Position numbers and translations under genes: made by a program. Below are positions 1 through 9,003 of a stretch of DNA of 64,000 nucleotides, piece after piece (position 1 is the stretch's first letter; each line of letters opens with the position of its first letter). The stretch is from Pseudonocardia sp. T1-2H (lineage in GTDB: Bacteria > Actinomycetota > Actinomycetes > Mycobacteriales > Pseudonocardiaceae): the NCBI RefSeq assembly GCF_038039215.1, contig NZ_JBBPCL010000001.1, positions 1,736,001-1,800,000 of the forward strand, written 5' to 3'. The notes below the pieces were generated by a model that had not been told where the DNA came from, searched no databases, and worked only from the letters and a program-made list of their open reading frames with translations.

Positions 1-543
1 GTGGTCGTCGGCCCGGCGCCGGCGCAGCAAACCGCGCCGACGTCACCGGTCGTCGTCGGCGTGGACGGTTCGGCGGCGAACGCGGCGGCGTTGGCGCAGG
101 CGTTCGAGGAGGCGAGGTCCCACGGGGTTCCGCTCGTGGCGGCGCACGCCTGGACCGACGCCACCATGCGGCAGAGCAGCCCGACGCTGAGCTTCGAGGC
201 CGTGCTCGCCGATGCGCGCGAGCTGCTGGAGTCCCGGCTCGCGCCATGGACCGCCACCTATCCGGACGTGCACGTGCGGCGCCTCGTCGCCCGGGACAGC
301 GCCGCCACCGTTCTCGCGGAGCGGTCGACGAACGCGTTGCTCGTCGTGCTGGGGTCCGACGGCTGGCGTGCCCCGGACGGCTATCCGATCGGTGAGGTCG
401 GGCGTGCGCTGCTGAGCAGGGCCCGGTGCCCCGTGATGCTGGTGCGCGACGGTCTCGCGCTCGACCGCCCCCGGCGCTCGGATGCCGGCCTCCGCTCGAC
501 TCCGGAATCGGGCCGGTCGGCGCCGCCAGCGGTCACTGCCTAG
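1..543 (+). CDS. Universal stress protein, C-terminal part (5' end cut by window)
   Basis: USP-fold protein of the ATP-binding type, likely a cytosolic stress/dormancy factor. The visible part begins with VVVGVDGS (P-loop-like start of a USP domain) and ends with an ARCPVMLVRD strand, so one full domain is seen. The phrase HAWTDA and the TYPDVHVRRLVARD segment match the second domain of the tandem USPs at 12359 and 21662, so the real gene probably begins upstream with a first domain. The usual GSRGRGG loop is replaced by GSDGWRAPDG, so ATP binding may be altered. A basic, proline-rich tail of about 25 residues follows the fold. The GTG at base 1 is only the first codon visible. Confidence 0.75.
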   Translation: MVVGPAPAQQTAPTSPVVVGVDGSAANAAALAQAFEEARSHGVPLVAAHAWTDATMRQSSPTLSFEAVLADARELLESRLAPWTATYPDVHVRRLVARDSAATVLAERSTNALLVVLGSDGWRAPDGYPIGEVGRALLSRARCPVMLVRDGLALDRPRRSDAGLRSTPESGRSAPPAVTA

Positions 544-611
544 CGGAGGCGGCGCGCACGCACGCCCGCGATCCCGTCGTGGGCCACCGCCCGGAGGAAG
601 GAACATCCACA

Positions 612-1349
612 ATGCCCGGAACGGGATCCGTGGTGGCCGGCGTGAACGGTAGTGCCGCGGCGCTGACTGCCACCCGCTTCGCGGCGTGCGAGGCGCGCGC
701 CCGGGCGGCGCCCCTGGTCCTGATGCACGCGACGTCGTCAGGAGAGACGGATCGGCAGCGCGACACCGTCCTCGAGCGGGCGGCGGCCGCCGCCGCGGCA
801 GCCGCGCCGGGAGTGGAAATCGTCCGACGGACGTCGGCCTGGAGCCCGCTGGCGGCGCTGCTGGCGGCGAGCCGCGACGCCGCGATGCTCGTCGTGGGAT
901 TGGGCGGCCGGGACGACCCGCCGGAGGCCGCCGACGAATCCGTCGCCCTCGACGTCCTCGGGCGGGCGGGGTGCCCGGTCGCGGTCGTTCGTGCCCCGCA
1001 CCTGCGCCGGCGAAACGTCGTCGTCGCCGCGCTGACGGACACCGAGCGCGACGCCCGGGTGCTCGCGGAGGCGACCATGCTGGCCGCACGCCGAGGGGTG
1101 CCGCTCATCATCGACCATGTCGACGGCGAGGGCACCGACCTCGTGCTCGACCGTGCGACCGGCGCGATCGCGCTCGTCCTCGGCCGACAAGACGGACCTG
1201 CCCGTTACGACGAGCCGGCCAGGATCGCCGTGCACCGAGGCCCGTGCCCGGTGGTCGTGGTCCGCACCGCCGAGCGGACCTCCGAGAGCCCTCACGGGAC
1301 CGCTCCGGGCCGACCCGCCGCGGCCGACGGCGTGGGAGGCCCGGGATGA
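612..1349 (+). CDS. Universal stress protein, degenerate tandem domains
   Basis: A 245-residue protein with a first USP domain (VVAGVNGS near residue 8, strand CPVAVVRA near residue 130) and a shorter second one (VVVAALTD to CPVVVVRT). In both domains the glycine-rich nucleotide loop is eroded (GLGGRDDPPE and GRQDGPARYD), and the second half-domain lacks several helices. It may have lost ATP binding. The ATG has a GGAGGAAGG ribosome site about 10 nt upstream. The stop overlaps the start of the next gene (ATGA), so it is probably co-transcribed with the acyltransferase. Assignment to the USP superfamily is good; the function is unknown. Confidence 0.7.
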   Translation: MPGTGSVVAGVNGSAAALTATRFAACEARARAAPLVLMHATSSGETDRQRDTVLERAAAAAAAAAPGVEIVRRTSAWSPLAALLAASRDAAMLVVGLGGRDDPPEAADESVALDVLGRAGCPVAVVRAPHLRRRNVVVAALTDTERDARVLAEATMLAARRGVPLIIDHVDGEGTDLVLDRATGAIALVLGRQDGPARYDEPARIAVHRGPCPVVVVRTAERTSESPHGTAPGRPAAADGVGGPG

Positions 1350-2848
1350 GACCTCGGCGAACCCCAGGACCCGCCACGCTGCCTGCGCGGCCGCACCCGC
1401 AGCCACCGGACGTCGATCCCGCGCTTCGGACCCGGCCCGGCGCGGCACCGGACGTGGTCCGCGGGGAAGCACCCGTCCACGACGCCGTCGGCCCGGCGGA
1501 CCTGGTCATGCTCGCCATGGACGACGCCGCCGCGGTACCCGAGCACCTCGGAGCACTGCTGATCCTCCGCCCCGGACCGGGTTTCGACCTGGGCGCCGCG
1601 GAACGCCTCGTCGCCGAGCGGGCGCGCTCCGTCGCGCGGCTGCGGCAGCGCATCGGGCCGGGCCGCGGACGTCCTGAGTGGGTCGAGGACGCCGCGTTCG
1701 ACCCGCCCCGGCACCTGCACCACACCCGTAGCGGGGCGCCGGGTGACGAGCGCGAGCTCCTGGACATCGCCGCCGGCGCCGTCCTCGAACCGCTTCCCAG
1801 GGACCGGCCGCTGTGGCGCGCGGTGTTCGTGGAGGCCGGTGCCGGTGTCGTCGGGGTCGTGCTGGTGGTTCATCACGGCCTGGCCGACGGGATCGGCGGG
1901 CTGGCCGTCCTCGAGCGGCTGCTCGACGACACCCGGCCCCCGTCCCCGGGCACCGAGGGCACTGTCGCCCCTGAGGCGCGCGCGGGTACTGCCCGGTCCC
2001 CGAGAGGCAGGCGGTCGCGGGTCACCGCAGCCCTGCGTGCCCTGCGCCTGTCGGTCGCCGCGAGCGGCGGGCTCCACGCCGAGCGTGCCGCGGCGTGCTC
2101 GTTGCTGGCGCCGACCGGGTCACGACGCCGGTTCGCCACGGTCGAGGCCGACCTCGTGTCGGTCCGCGAGGCCGCGCACCGTGCCGGCGGCAGCGTGAAC
2201 GACGCCCTCCTCGCCGTCACCTCGGCGGCTCTCGGCGATCTGCTCGCACATCGGGGCGAGTCGGTGGACACCTTCCGGATCGCCGTGCCGGTCGCGGGCC
2301 GCCGATCCGCCTCACCAGCCGGTGCGGGCAACGCCGTCGCACCCCTGGTGGTCGGGATCCCGGCTCGAACCGATCCCGCGGAGACCGTGCGGACCCTCGC
2401 CCCGGTACTCGCCACGGCCCGCCGCCGCACCACGGCGCCGGCGCCGATCGTCCTGCTCTGGCCGCTGTTCCGGCTCCTCGCCGCCACGGGCCTCTACCAC
2501 TGGTACATGACACGCCAGCACCGGATACACACGCTGGTCAGCAACGTGCGAGGGCCCGACCGGGTGCTGCACCTGGCCGGAGCGCCGGTCGCGCGCATCG
2601 TGCCCTTGTCCGTCGGGGAGGCGGGTAACACCACGGTGAACTTCGTGGCGTTGTCCTACGCCGGGACGCTCACCGTCAGCATCGTCGCCGACCCGGACCA
2701 GGTCCCCGACCTCGCCGTGCTCACCGACGCCCTCCGGGCCCGTCTCGCCGCTCTCGTCACCTCACCCTTCTTGAGCCAAGCCCGCCGTGCACGGGGAACT
2801 CTCCGAGCAGGCCCACGACCGGGTCCCGGTCCAGGTCGTCGTGGCTGA
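1346..2848 (+). CDS. Wax ester synthase/diacylglycerol acyltransferase (WS/DGAT, Tgs-like)
   Basis: A 500-residue WS/DGAT family enzyme that would use acyl-CoA to make triacylglycerol or wax ester. The catalytic HHxxxDG motif is present as HHGLADG at residues 176-182. The family N-terminus is recognisable at DAVGPADLVMLAMDD (residues 46-60), and the C-terminal half has the NVRGP block typical of the family. In Mycobacterium tuberculosis the DosR-regulated member is tgs1, so its place among dormancy genes fits. The start overlaps the preceding USP stop. The last 35 or so residues (after ALVTS) are low-complexity Arg/Gly/Pro and run into a neighbouring gene remnant, so the natural C-terminus may have been lost. 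Confidence 0.88.
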   Translation: MRPRRTPGPATLPARPHPQPPDVDPALRTRPGAAPDVVRGEAPVHDAVGPADLVMLAMDDAAAVPEHLGALLILRPGPGFDLGAAERLVAERARSVARLRQRIGPGRGRPEWVEDAAFDPPRHLHHTRSGAPGDERELLDIAAGAVLEPLPRDRPLWRAVFVEAGAGVVGVVLVVHHGLADGIGGLAVLERLLDDTRPPSPGTEGTVAPEARAGTARSPRGRRSRVTAALRALRLSVAASGGLHAERAAACSLLAPTGSRRRFATVEADLVSVREAAHRAGGSVNDALLAVTSAALGDLLAHRGESVDTFRIAVPVAGRRSASPAGAGNAVAPLVVGIPARTDPAETVRTLAPVLATARRRTTAPAPIVLLWPLFRLLAATGLYHWYMTRQHRIHTLVSNVRGPDRVLHLAGAPVARIVPLSVGEAGNTTVNFVALSYAGTLTVSIVADPDQVPDLAVLTDALRARLAALVTSPFLSQARRARGTLRAGPRPGPGPGRRG

Positions 2849-3466
2849 GGACGTCCCCCTGGTCGCAAGCGGCGGCAGCGCCGAGGAGATACACACGCGC
2901 AGGTCCGGTGGACCGGGAGCGACGGGGCTGAGCGGACCGGGCTCGCTCCGGTCAAGGGCCCGAAGCGAGCCGGCGCGGTGGCCGTGGCCTGGACGACCCG
3001 GGACGGGCAGCTTGTGCACCCGCCCATGGCACCCGCAGAAGTCGCAGCGGCCGCGATCCTCGGTTCGGTGCACGCCGGAATTGTGGGGGCCATGGTCGGC
3101 GCCGGCGTGGCGCACCTCGCCCGGCAGTGGACTTCTGCGGTACACGCCGCGGAGTGGGAGCGCGAGTGGGCACGGGTCGGACCGCAATGGACCGACCGCG
3201 CCGGGAACTCCCGCGTGAGGGCTCAGGCGGCGGGCTGGGAGTTCAGCAGCCGCCCGGCCGGTGCGTTCGTGCTGCGCGGCGACGACGTCCGCTGGCAGCC
3301 CGCGGTCGCCGCCGACCGCCTCGCGATCGCGGCCGCGACCGTCGCCGTGGCGGCCCTGCTGACCGCCAGGGCGGTCGTACGCGCCCGGACCACCCTGCCG
3401 CTCACTGAACCGACCCGTCGGCGCCGAGGCGATCACCACCGCGTCGATCATCCACTGTCCCCGTGA
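2787..3466 (+). pseudogene. Rv1733c-like membrane protein remnant, frameshifted
   Basis: Degraded relative of the intact Rv1733c-like gene at 30120. The extracytoplasmic segment is readable first as HDRVPVQVVVAEDVPLV, then, after a frame change near 2900, as AQVRWTGSDGAERTG. It is followed by a transmembrane helix and the signature AAEWEREWARVGPQW (compare AEWAREWSEVEPRW at 30120). The first transmembrane helix is missing because the fragment starts inside the acyltransferase 3' end. The part after 3230 (RPAGAFVLRGDDVRWQPAV plus a hydrophobic stretch) looks like the tail of another family, perhaps YtfJ/GerW-like, fused in frame. Probably not functional. Confidence 0.6.
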
Positions 3467-3534
3467 TGCGATGGCGCTACCGCATCTCGGTCGCCGCGAG
3501 CGACACGCTGCGGCTCCGGCCCGCCCGGCACCTC

Positions 3535-3548
3535 GGGCCCATCGGCCC
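3535..3548. promoter_or_regulatory. DosR-like box
   Basis: GGGCCCATCGGCCC, 84 nt before the start of the DUF1876 gene. It fits the window-wide 14-bp consensus near GGGACCTTCGGCCC, which resembles the core of the mycobacterial DosR site. The binding protein is inferred to be the DevR encoded at 26451. Confidence 0.5.
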
Positions 3549-3631
3549 GATGACGAGGGCAGGTCGACCCTCCTCGGGCACAGCTGTGTGGGGGACGATC
3601 GACCGCTACCCGGTGAGGGTGAGGAGCTGAC

Positions 3632-3898
3632 ATGCACGAGGCGAAGCAGTGGAACGTATCGCTGGACATCGACGAGCACGACGGGCGCACCAGGGCCGTG
3701 GCGCGGCTGCACACCCGCGACTCGGACTCGCTCGTCGGGGTCGGCTCGGCCCGACTGAACCCAGCAGATGCCGACATACCCGAGATCGGTGACGAGCTCG
3801 CCGTGGCACGGGCGCTTGCGGAGCTGCACCACAAGCTGCTCGACTGCGTGGCCGACGACCTGGAGCACGCCGGCGAGACCGCTCCACAGTCGCCATGA
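3632..3898 (+). CDS. DUF1876 protein (Rv1738-like)
   Basis: An 88-residue soluble protein matching the DUF1876 family: KQWNVSLDIDEHDGRTRAVARL at the start and DELAVARALAELHHKLL near the end. The M. tuberculosis member Rv1738 is one of the most strongly DosR-induced genes, and its fold resembles ribosome hibernation factors. A role in translational shutdown during dormancy is therefore plausible, but it is inferred. A GTGAGGAG-type ribosome site precedes the ATG. The stop overlaps the ATG of the following broken USP gene. Confidence 0.85.
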   Translation: MHEAKQWNVSLDIDEHDGRTRAVARLHTRDSDSLVGVGSARLNPADADIPEIGDELAVARALAELHHKLLDCVADDLEHAGETAPQSP

Positions 3899-4470
3899 GC
3901 AGTCCGCAGCCCCGGGCACGGTGACGAGTCGGACGGCGGCCGGCCCGATGCGGCGCCGATCTCGCCGCGCGATTGGACGCCCACGTTCACGTCCTGCACG
4001 CGATCGACCTGGCCGACTACCCGATCGACCCCGACGCCGCCGATTTCGAGGAACAGCTCGAGTGCACGCTCGATCTTCGACGTACCCGCGTTGCCGTCGC
4101 TCTGGCCGGGGCACCACGCGGACACACGGTCCACATGCCGCACGGCGACCCGATCGGCCTCGTCATCTCGCTGGCCGACCAGCACGACGCGTTGATGGTC
4201 GTCACCGGGACGCGCGGCGAGGGCGTCGCGGCCGGCCTCGGGCGACTGGCGAGACCATCGGTGTCGCACGGGCTGATCGCTCGCGCACACCGTCCGGTGC
4301 TCGTCGTGTCGGCCGACCTTACGGAGGATGAGATGAAGGTTCGCGACGTCACGAGCATGTCGGTGGCCACTTTGCAGCCGGGCACGCCGGCCCAGGTGGC
4401 TGCCGCCACCGCCCGCCCCGGGGACGACCTGGTCGATCTCGGCGCGCTCGCGATCCACGACCGTGGATGA
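3895..4470 (+). pseudogene. Frameshifted universal stress protein with CBS-like tail
   Basis: The ATG overlaps the preceding stop (ATGA), but the frame closes after nine codons. USP sequence resumes in other frames: DESDGGR, then DLAARLDAHVHVLHAID, continuing open to 4470. The nucleotide loop (GTRGEG) and the last strand (RPVLVVSADL) are present. After the USP fold, a second start with a good GGAGG site at 4333 reads MKVRDVTSMSVATLQPGTP, like the first strand and helix of a CBS-domain protein, but it stops after 45 codons. This looks like two neighbouring gene remnants joined. It is either decayed or affected by indel errors near 3925-3965. Confidence 0.55.
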
Positions 4471-4918
4471 CGGGCAGGACCGCGCCGGCGCGAGGGAGAT
4501 CGTGGTCGGCGTGGACGGGTCGCCGTCCTCCCGATGCGCCCTGCAGTGGGCGGCGCGCCAGGCGCGCCTCACCGGAGCCAGGGTGCGGGCAATCATCGCT
4601 TGGTCGATCCCGGTGTCCTATGGCCCGGTGCCGGTGCCGATCCCGCAGATCTGGGTCGACTGGGAGCACATCGCCCGGACGACGATCCAGGAGGCGATCA
4701 GACAGGCGCTCGACGCGGACGCGGCGGCGACCGTGGTGACCGAGGTGATCGAGGGCGGCGCGGCGAGCGTCCTGCTCGTCGCCGCGAAGGACGCCGAGCT
4801 CCTCGTCGTGGGTAGCCGCGGTCACGGCGGGTTCGCCGGGCTCCTGCTCGGCTCGACCGCGCAGCACGTGACGACCCACGCCCGGTGCCCCGTGCTGGTC
4901 GTGCACGGTCCTCGGTGA
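4463..4918 (+). CDS. Universal stress protein, single domain
   Basis: A 151-residue single-domain USP with all expected landmarks: IVVGVDGSPSS near residue 13, the ATP-binding loop GSRGHGGFAGLLLGS near residue 120, and a CPVLVVHGPR end. The GTG start at 4463 overlaps the end of the upstream remnant. The family binds ATP and in mycobacteria acts in growth arrest. It is the last gene of a plus-strand run that ends at the hairpin at 5074. Confidence 0.88.
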   Translation: MDDGQDRAGAREIVVGVDGSPSSRCALQWAARQARLTGARVRAIIAWSIPVSYGPVPVPIPQIWVDWEHIARTTIQEAIRQALDADAAATVVTEVIEGGAASVLLVAAKDAELLVVGSRGHGGFAGLLLGSTAQHVTTHARCPVLVVHGPR

Positions 4919-5073
4919 TCGCCGGCTCGGCAGGGCACTTGCGCACGGTTTCCTGCACTTCCTCGGGCGGGGCCGTCCTCGGCCCGGCGTTCCGGGTGCT
5001 GCCGGTCATCGCCTCCGGTGGCGTGGGTGGGCAGCCAGGCCACGGCCAGGGCGTTGCACGGTAGCGAGCAGAG

Positions 5074-5106
5074 GCCGGGGCCGGTGTCCCCGACACCGGC
5101 CCCGGC
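5074..5106. terminator. Bidirectional hairpin terminator
   Basis: Perfect 15-bp inverted repeat (GCCGGGGCCGGTGTC and its complement) with a 3-nt loop, lying between the converging USP and P-type ATPase genes. No U-tract follows, as is common in high-GC actinobacteria. The rest of the 367-nt gap 4919-5285 shows no gene. Confidence 0.7.
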
Positions 5107-5285
5107 AGGATCCACTCGTCTGCTCCCCAGCGACGGGTGGTGGCTTCCTCGCGGTCCTTCCGGCGCCGCGGACTCCTCGAGAGTGGACGACGCCCGCCGC
5201 TCACGGCAGGGCCGGAAGTCCCGCCTTTCATCCCCGCAGGTCGCACCCCGCGAGCAGGCCGCTTGCGACAGGCCAGGCCGGCCCG

Positions 5286-7814
5286 TCACCCGCGGAGACG
5301 CGGTTCCCCGGAGTGCTGGCGGCCGCGGATGACTTCGGCCACCTCGACCACCACTGCCGGCACGGCGGCGACCCCGACCGAGACCGCGAGCTCGGAGGCA
5401 CCGAGAGGCGTCGTCCCGAGCAGGTCGGAGAGCCCGGGCAGGTAGAGCGCGCTCAGCGTGGCGACCAGGCTGGCGGCGACGGCGAGGAACAGGAACGGGT
5501 TCGTGGCGGGGGACAGGCGCCAGAACGGGGTGCGGTCCGAGCGCGTGGTCAGGGCCACGCCCAGCTGGGCAAGCGCAAGGGTCGTGAAGAGCATCGTCTG
5601 CCAGTTCCAACCGGCGAACGAGGCCGCCACCGCGACGCCCAGACAGCAGGTGGTGATGGTCGCGGCGAGGACGACGATCTCGAGGGTGGTACGCCGGGTC
5701 AGGATGCCCTCACGCGGAGGCCGGGGAGGGCGGCGCAGGATGTCGGGCTCGGCAGCCTCCGAGCCGATGGCGACGCCGGGCAGGCCGTGGGTGACGAGGT
5801 TGACCCACAGGATCTGCGCCGGCAGCAGCGGCAGGGGCATGCCGAGGAACGGGCCCAGGAACATGACCAGCAGCTCGGCGAGCCCACCGGAGAGCCCGTA
5901 GCGGACGAAGCGCCGAACGTTGTCGGCCACCCGGCGGCCCTCGGCGACAGCGGCGACGATGGTGCCGAGGCTGTCGTCGGTGAGCACGACGTCCGCGGCC
6001 TCCTTGGCCACCTCCGTGCCGCGGCGGCCCATGGCCACACCCACATCGGCGGCACGCAGCGCCGGGGCGTCATTCACCCCGTCCCCGGTCATCGCCACGA
6101 TGTGCCCGGCGTCCCGCCAGGCGGCCACGATGTCGAGCTTGCCGGCAGGGTCGGTGCGTGCGTACACGGCGCGCAGCGATGAGCCGGGGTCGACGGGGAG
6201 GTCGTCGGGTTCGAGCACCCCGGTCTCCCGGGCGATGGCGTTCGCGGTCCCCGGATGGTCACCGGTGATCATAACGGTCCGGATGCCCGCCCCGCGGGCC
6301 GCGCGGACGGCCTCCCGGGCATCCGGGCGGACGGGATCGGCCAGCGCCACGAGACCGCGCAGCCGCAGGCGACCGGGCGGACCGGCGGCGACGGCCAGTA
6401 CGCGCCGACCCCCCTCCGTCCACCGGGCGACGACGTCGGCGGCCTCTGCGTGCCCGTCGAGCAGCAGCTCGGGCGCGCCCTTCACGATCTCCAGCTCGCC
6501 GTCCGGCCCGGCGTGCACCGTGCGCATGCACCGCCGGACGGAGTCGAACGGCACCACCGACGTCCGAGGGTTGCGCCGCCGCAGGGCCGTCACGTCGATG
6601 CCGCCGGCGGTGGCCGCCCGGACGAGCGCGCCTTCCGTACCGCCGGCGTCGGGTCCGGCGTCGTTGCACAGCGCGGCCGCCTCGAGCAGGGCGCGTTCGG
6701 GTCCCTCGGCCGTTCCTGACGGCGCCGGGTGCTCGCCGTCCTCCGGGGTCCAGGTCGCCGCGCATGCGGTGCTGCCCCCGGTCAGCGTCCCGGTCTTGTC
6801 GACCGCGAGCACGGTGACCGAGCCGAGCGCCTCGACGGCGGGCAGGGACCGGACGATCGCGCCGCAGGCGGCCATCCGGCGGGTCGCGGCCGCGAGCGCG
6901 AGCGCGACCACCGCGGGCAGGGACTCCGGGATGGCGGCGACGGCGAGGCTGACCCCGGCGACGAGCATCAGCTCCCACGGCTCGCCCCGCACGAGGCCCA
7001 GGGCCACGACGGCCGCGCAGGCGGCCACGGCGCCGACGGAGATCATCCGGCCGAGCCGGGCGAGCCTGCGCTGCAGCGGCGTCACCGGGGCCGTGTGCTC
7101 GTGCAGCAGGGTGGCGATGCCGCCGAGCTCCGTGTCCGTGCCGGTGGCGACGACCACGGCGGTACCGCTGCCGTGCACGACGAGGGTGCCGCCGTGGAGC
7201 ATCGTCACCCGGTCACCCGGTCCGGCATCCGCCGCACACCGGCGGTCCGCATCACGATCCGACGGCTGTGACTCGCCCGTCAGGAGGGCCTCGTCGACCT
7301 GCAGCGCATCGGTGGTCAACAGGCGGGCGTCGGCGGCGACGACGTCGCCCTCGACGACCCGCAGGAGGTCGCCCGGGACTATCCCGGTCGCGGTGATGCG
7401 CCGGGCGACGCCCTCCCGCACGACCGTGGCCTCGGGCGTCGTCAGCGCGCGCAGCGCCGCCACGGCGCCGACGGCCCTCCGTTCCTGCAGCACCCCGACG
7501 GTGGTGTTCACCGCGATGACGATCAGGATGACCGCGCAGTCGGCGAGGTCTCCGGTCGCGGCGGTGAGCGCCGCGGCCCCGAGCAGCACCAGGATCATGG
7601 TCTCCCGCAGCTGGGCCAGCACCGAGGTGAGCAGCCGTCGGGGCGGTTCGTGGGGCAGGTCGTTCGGTCCTGCCGTGTGCAGACGTGCGGTGGCCTCGGC
7701 GGTGGTGAGGCCCACCAGGCGGTCGGTGCCCAGCGTCCGCGCCACCTCGGCGCCGGACGTCGACCAGGGACGGTCCAGCCGCTGACTGATCGAGGGCGTG
7801 AACGGTGTGGGCAC
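5286..7814 (-). CDS. Cation-transporting P-type ATPase, CtpF/PMR1-like
   Basis: An 842-residue P2-type ATPase pumping a cation, probably Ca2+, across the membrane. Order of landmarks: N-terminal cation-ATPase domain (LTTAEATARLHTAGPNDLP), actuator loop LTGES (178-182), M4 motif AAIPESLP (about 293-300), phosphorylation site DKTGTLT (Asp339), MITGDHPGTA, TGDGVNDAPALRAADVG, and a six-helix C-terminal region. The GTG start at 7814 is chosen because AGGAGG lies just upstream; an in-frame earlier start exists at 7877 without such a site. The M. tuberculosis homologue CtpF (Rv1997) is DosR-regulated, and a DosR-like box lies 105 nt upstream in the divergent promoter region. Confidence 0.9.
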   Translation of the reverse strand: MPTPFTPSISQRLDRPWSTSGAEVARTLGTDRLVGLTTAEATARLHTAGPNDLPHEPPRRLLTSVLAQLRETMILVLLGAAALTAATGDLADCAVILIVIAVNTTVGVLQERRAVGAVAALRALTTPEATVVREGVARRITATGIVPGDLLRVVEGDVVAADARLLTTDALQVDEALLTGESQPSDRDADRRCAADAGPGDRVTMLHGGTLVVHGSGTAVVVATGTDTELGGIATLLHEHTAPVTPLQRRLARLGRMISVGAVAACAAVVALGLVRGEPWELMLVAGVSLAVAAIPESLPAVVALALAAATRRMAACGAIVRSLPAVEALGSVTVLAVDKTGTLTGGSTACAATWTPEDGEHPAPSGTAEGPERALLEAAALCNDAGPDAGGTEGALVRAATAGGIDVTALRRRNPRTSVVPFDSVRRCMRTVHAGPDGELEIVKGAPELLLDGHAEAADVVARWTEGGRRVLAVAAGPPGRLRLRGLVALADPVRPDAREAVRAARGAGIRTVMITGDHPGTANAIARETGVLEPDDLPVDPGSSLRAVYARTDPAGKLDIVAAWRDAGHIVAMTGDGVNDAPALRAADVGVAMGRRGTEVAKEAADVVLTDDSLGTIVAAVAEGRRVADNVRRFVRYGLSGGLAELLVMFLGPFLGMPLPLLPAQILWVNLVTHGLPGVAIGSEAAEPDILRRPPRPPREGILTRRTTLEIVVLAATITTCCLGVAVAASFAGWNWQTMLFTTLALAQLGVALTTRSDRTPFWRLSPATNPFLFLAVAASLVATLSALYLPGLSDLLGTTPLGASELAVSVGVAAVPAVVVEVAEVIRGRQHSGEPRLRG

Positions 7815-7918
7815 GGTAGTCCTCCTGGGGTCGGCCCCAGCCTCCGTTGCGACGACGGTCGACGTCCCGGGTCGCATGCCCCTTCCGCACGGTCCGGAGG
7901 TCCCGTATCTCCGACGCC

Positions 7919-7932
7919 GGGACCAGCGGCCC
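7919..7932. promoter_or_regulatory. DosR-like box in divergent promoter
   Basis: GGGACCAGCGGCCC, about 105 nt from both the ATPase start (7814, minus) and the USP start (8038, plus). It is centred so that it could serve both. Confidence 0.55.
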
Positions 7933-8037
7933 TACCGCGAGGGGCGTCCGGCCGTCGTGGCCGGCGGGACAGAAGCGAGAGCGTTCGGCCGAGGCCAGCG
8001 CGCTGCCGGCCCCGACCGATCGAGGACGGAGGACCCG

Positions 8038-8514
8038 GTGGACGAGGTACCGATCATCGTGGTGGGCATGGACGGCTCACCCGGCTCCAGGACGGCGCTC
8101 GAGTACGCCCTCGCCGACGCGGGCCGTCGCGGCGCGCGGATCCGGGCCGTCATGGCCTTCGACCCGCCCGCCTACTGGGCCGAGACCTACGGGCTCTCGG
8201 CCCCGCCGAGCCTGCAGGAGGTCTCGACGAGGGTGGAGACCGGGCTACGGTCCACGGTGGCCGAGGTGCGGGCTGGGGTCACGGGAGCCGCCGCCGACGT
8301 TCCGGTCGAGGTCCTCGCGCTGCCGGGTGCGGCGGCGAAGGTGCTCGTCGAGCAGGCGCGGGATGCCGACGACCTGGTCGTGGGGCACCGGGGGCGCGGC
8401 GGGATCGCCTCCGCGGTGCTCGGCTCGGTGAGCCTGCAGTGCGTGCTGCACGCCCCCCGCCGGGTCACCGTCGTCCGACCGGACCGCACCCACACCGCCG
8501 CGGGGGCGGCGTGA
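8038..8514 (+). CDS. Universal stress protein, single domain
   Basis: A 158-residue USP: IIVVGMDGSPGSRTALEYAL at the start, a loop GHRGRGGIASAVLGS near residue 120, and a final strand RRVTVVRPD. A GTG start at 8038 has the GACGGAGGA site just upstream; a longer frame open from 7798 would run through the promoter region and is not preferred. It is divergent from the ATPase gene and shares its DosR-like box. ATP binding is likely since the Gly-rich loop is intact. Confidence 0.88.
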   Translation: MDEVPIIVVGMDGSPGSRTALEYALADAGRRGARIRAVMAFDPPAYWAETYGLSAPPSLQEVSTRVETGLRSTVAEVRAGVTGAAADVPVEVLALPGAAAKVLVEQARDADDLVVGHRGRGGIASAVLGSVSLQCVLHAPRRVTVVRPDRTHTAAGAA

Positions 8515-8608
8515 TGAGCGCTGGAGTGCTGCGCCGCACGCTCGCCCGTGACGATGTCGACGGCTGTGGCCGACGCCGTCCTCGCCCCGTGGTACTGAGG
8601 GGAACGCA

Positions 8609-9003
8609 ATGTTGGTGAGAAACCCCCGCGGCCGGGTAGCGGCGCGCCTCGCCGTCGCCGCGGCCCTCGCGGCGGCGGCGCGCGATCGCGACGCTCCTCG
8701 GACACGGATCGGGCACCCCACGCGCCGTCACGACCACCCGGGGGGAGACCAGCCTGCTCCAAGGCAGCGGCCTCGACGCCTACGACACGGTGTTCATCGC
8801 GACCGGCAACCTGGCGGTCGCGGTCGTGGTGCTGCTCGCCTTACCAGGTCCTACTGGACGCCCTGCGGGCCGCTGGATGGGGATCGCACCGTGGCGCGCT
8901 GCTGTCGGCGGGGTTGCTCGGATACCTGCTCTACGTCGCGGTGACCGACACCCTCGGCACCGCGTTGCCGCCGTCACTCGTTCGCCCGCGGGCGAACGAG
9001 TGG
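8609..9003 (+). pseudogene. Remnant of an unidentified membrane protein
   Basis: Between the USP and the CBS gene, hydrophobic segments appear in different frames: AYDTVFIATGNLAVAVVVLL near 8770-8840 and GALLSAGLLGYLLYVAVTD near 8915-8955. A start with weak context exists at 8609. The pieces could come from one multi-pass protein broken by two or more indels. No family was recognised and no intact frame remains. Confidence 0.35.

Noticed and set aside
5313..7785. Long plus-strand frames across the P-type ATPase
   Set aside because: Shadow frames; the minus-strand ATPase with DKTGTLT and TGDGVNDAP is the real gene.
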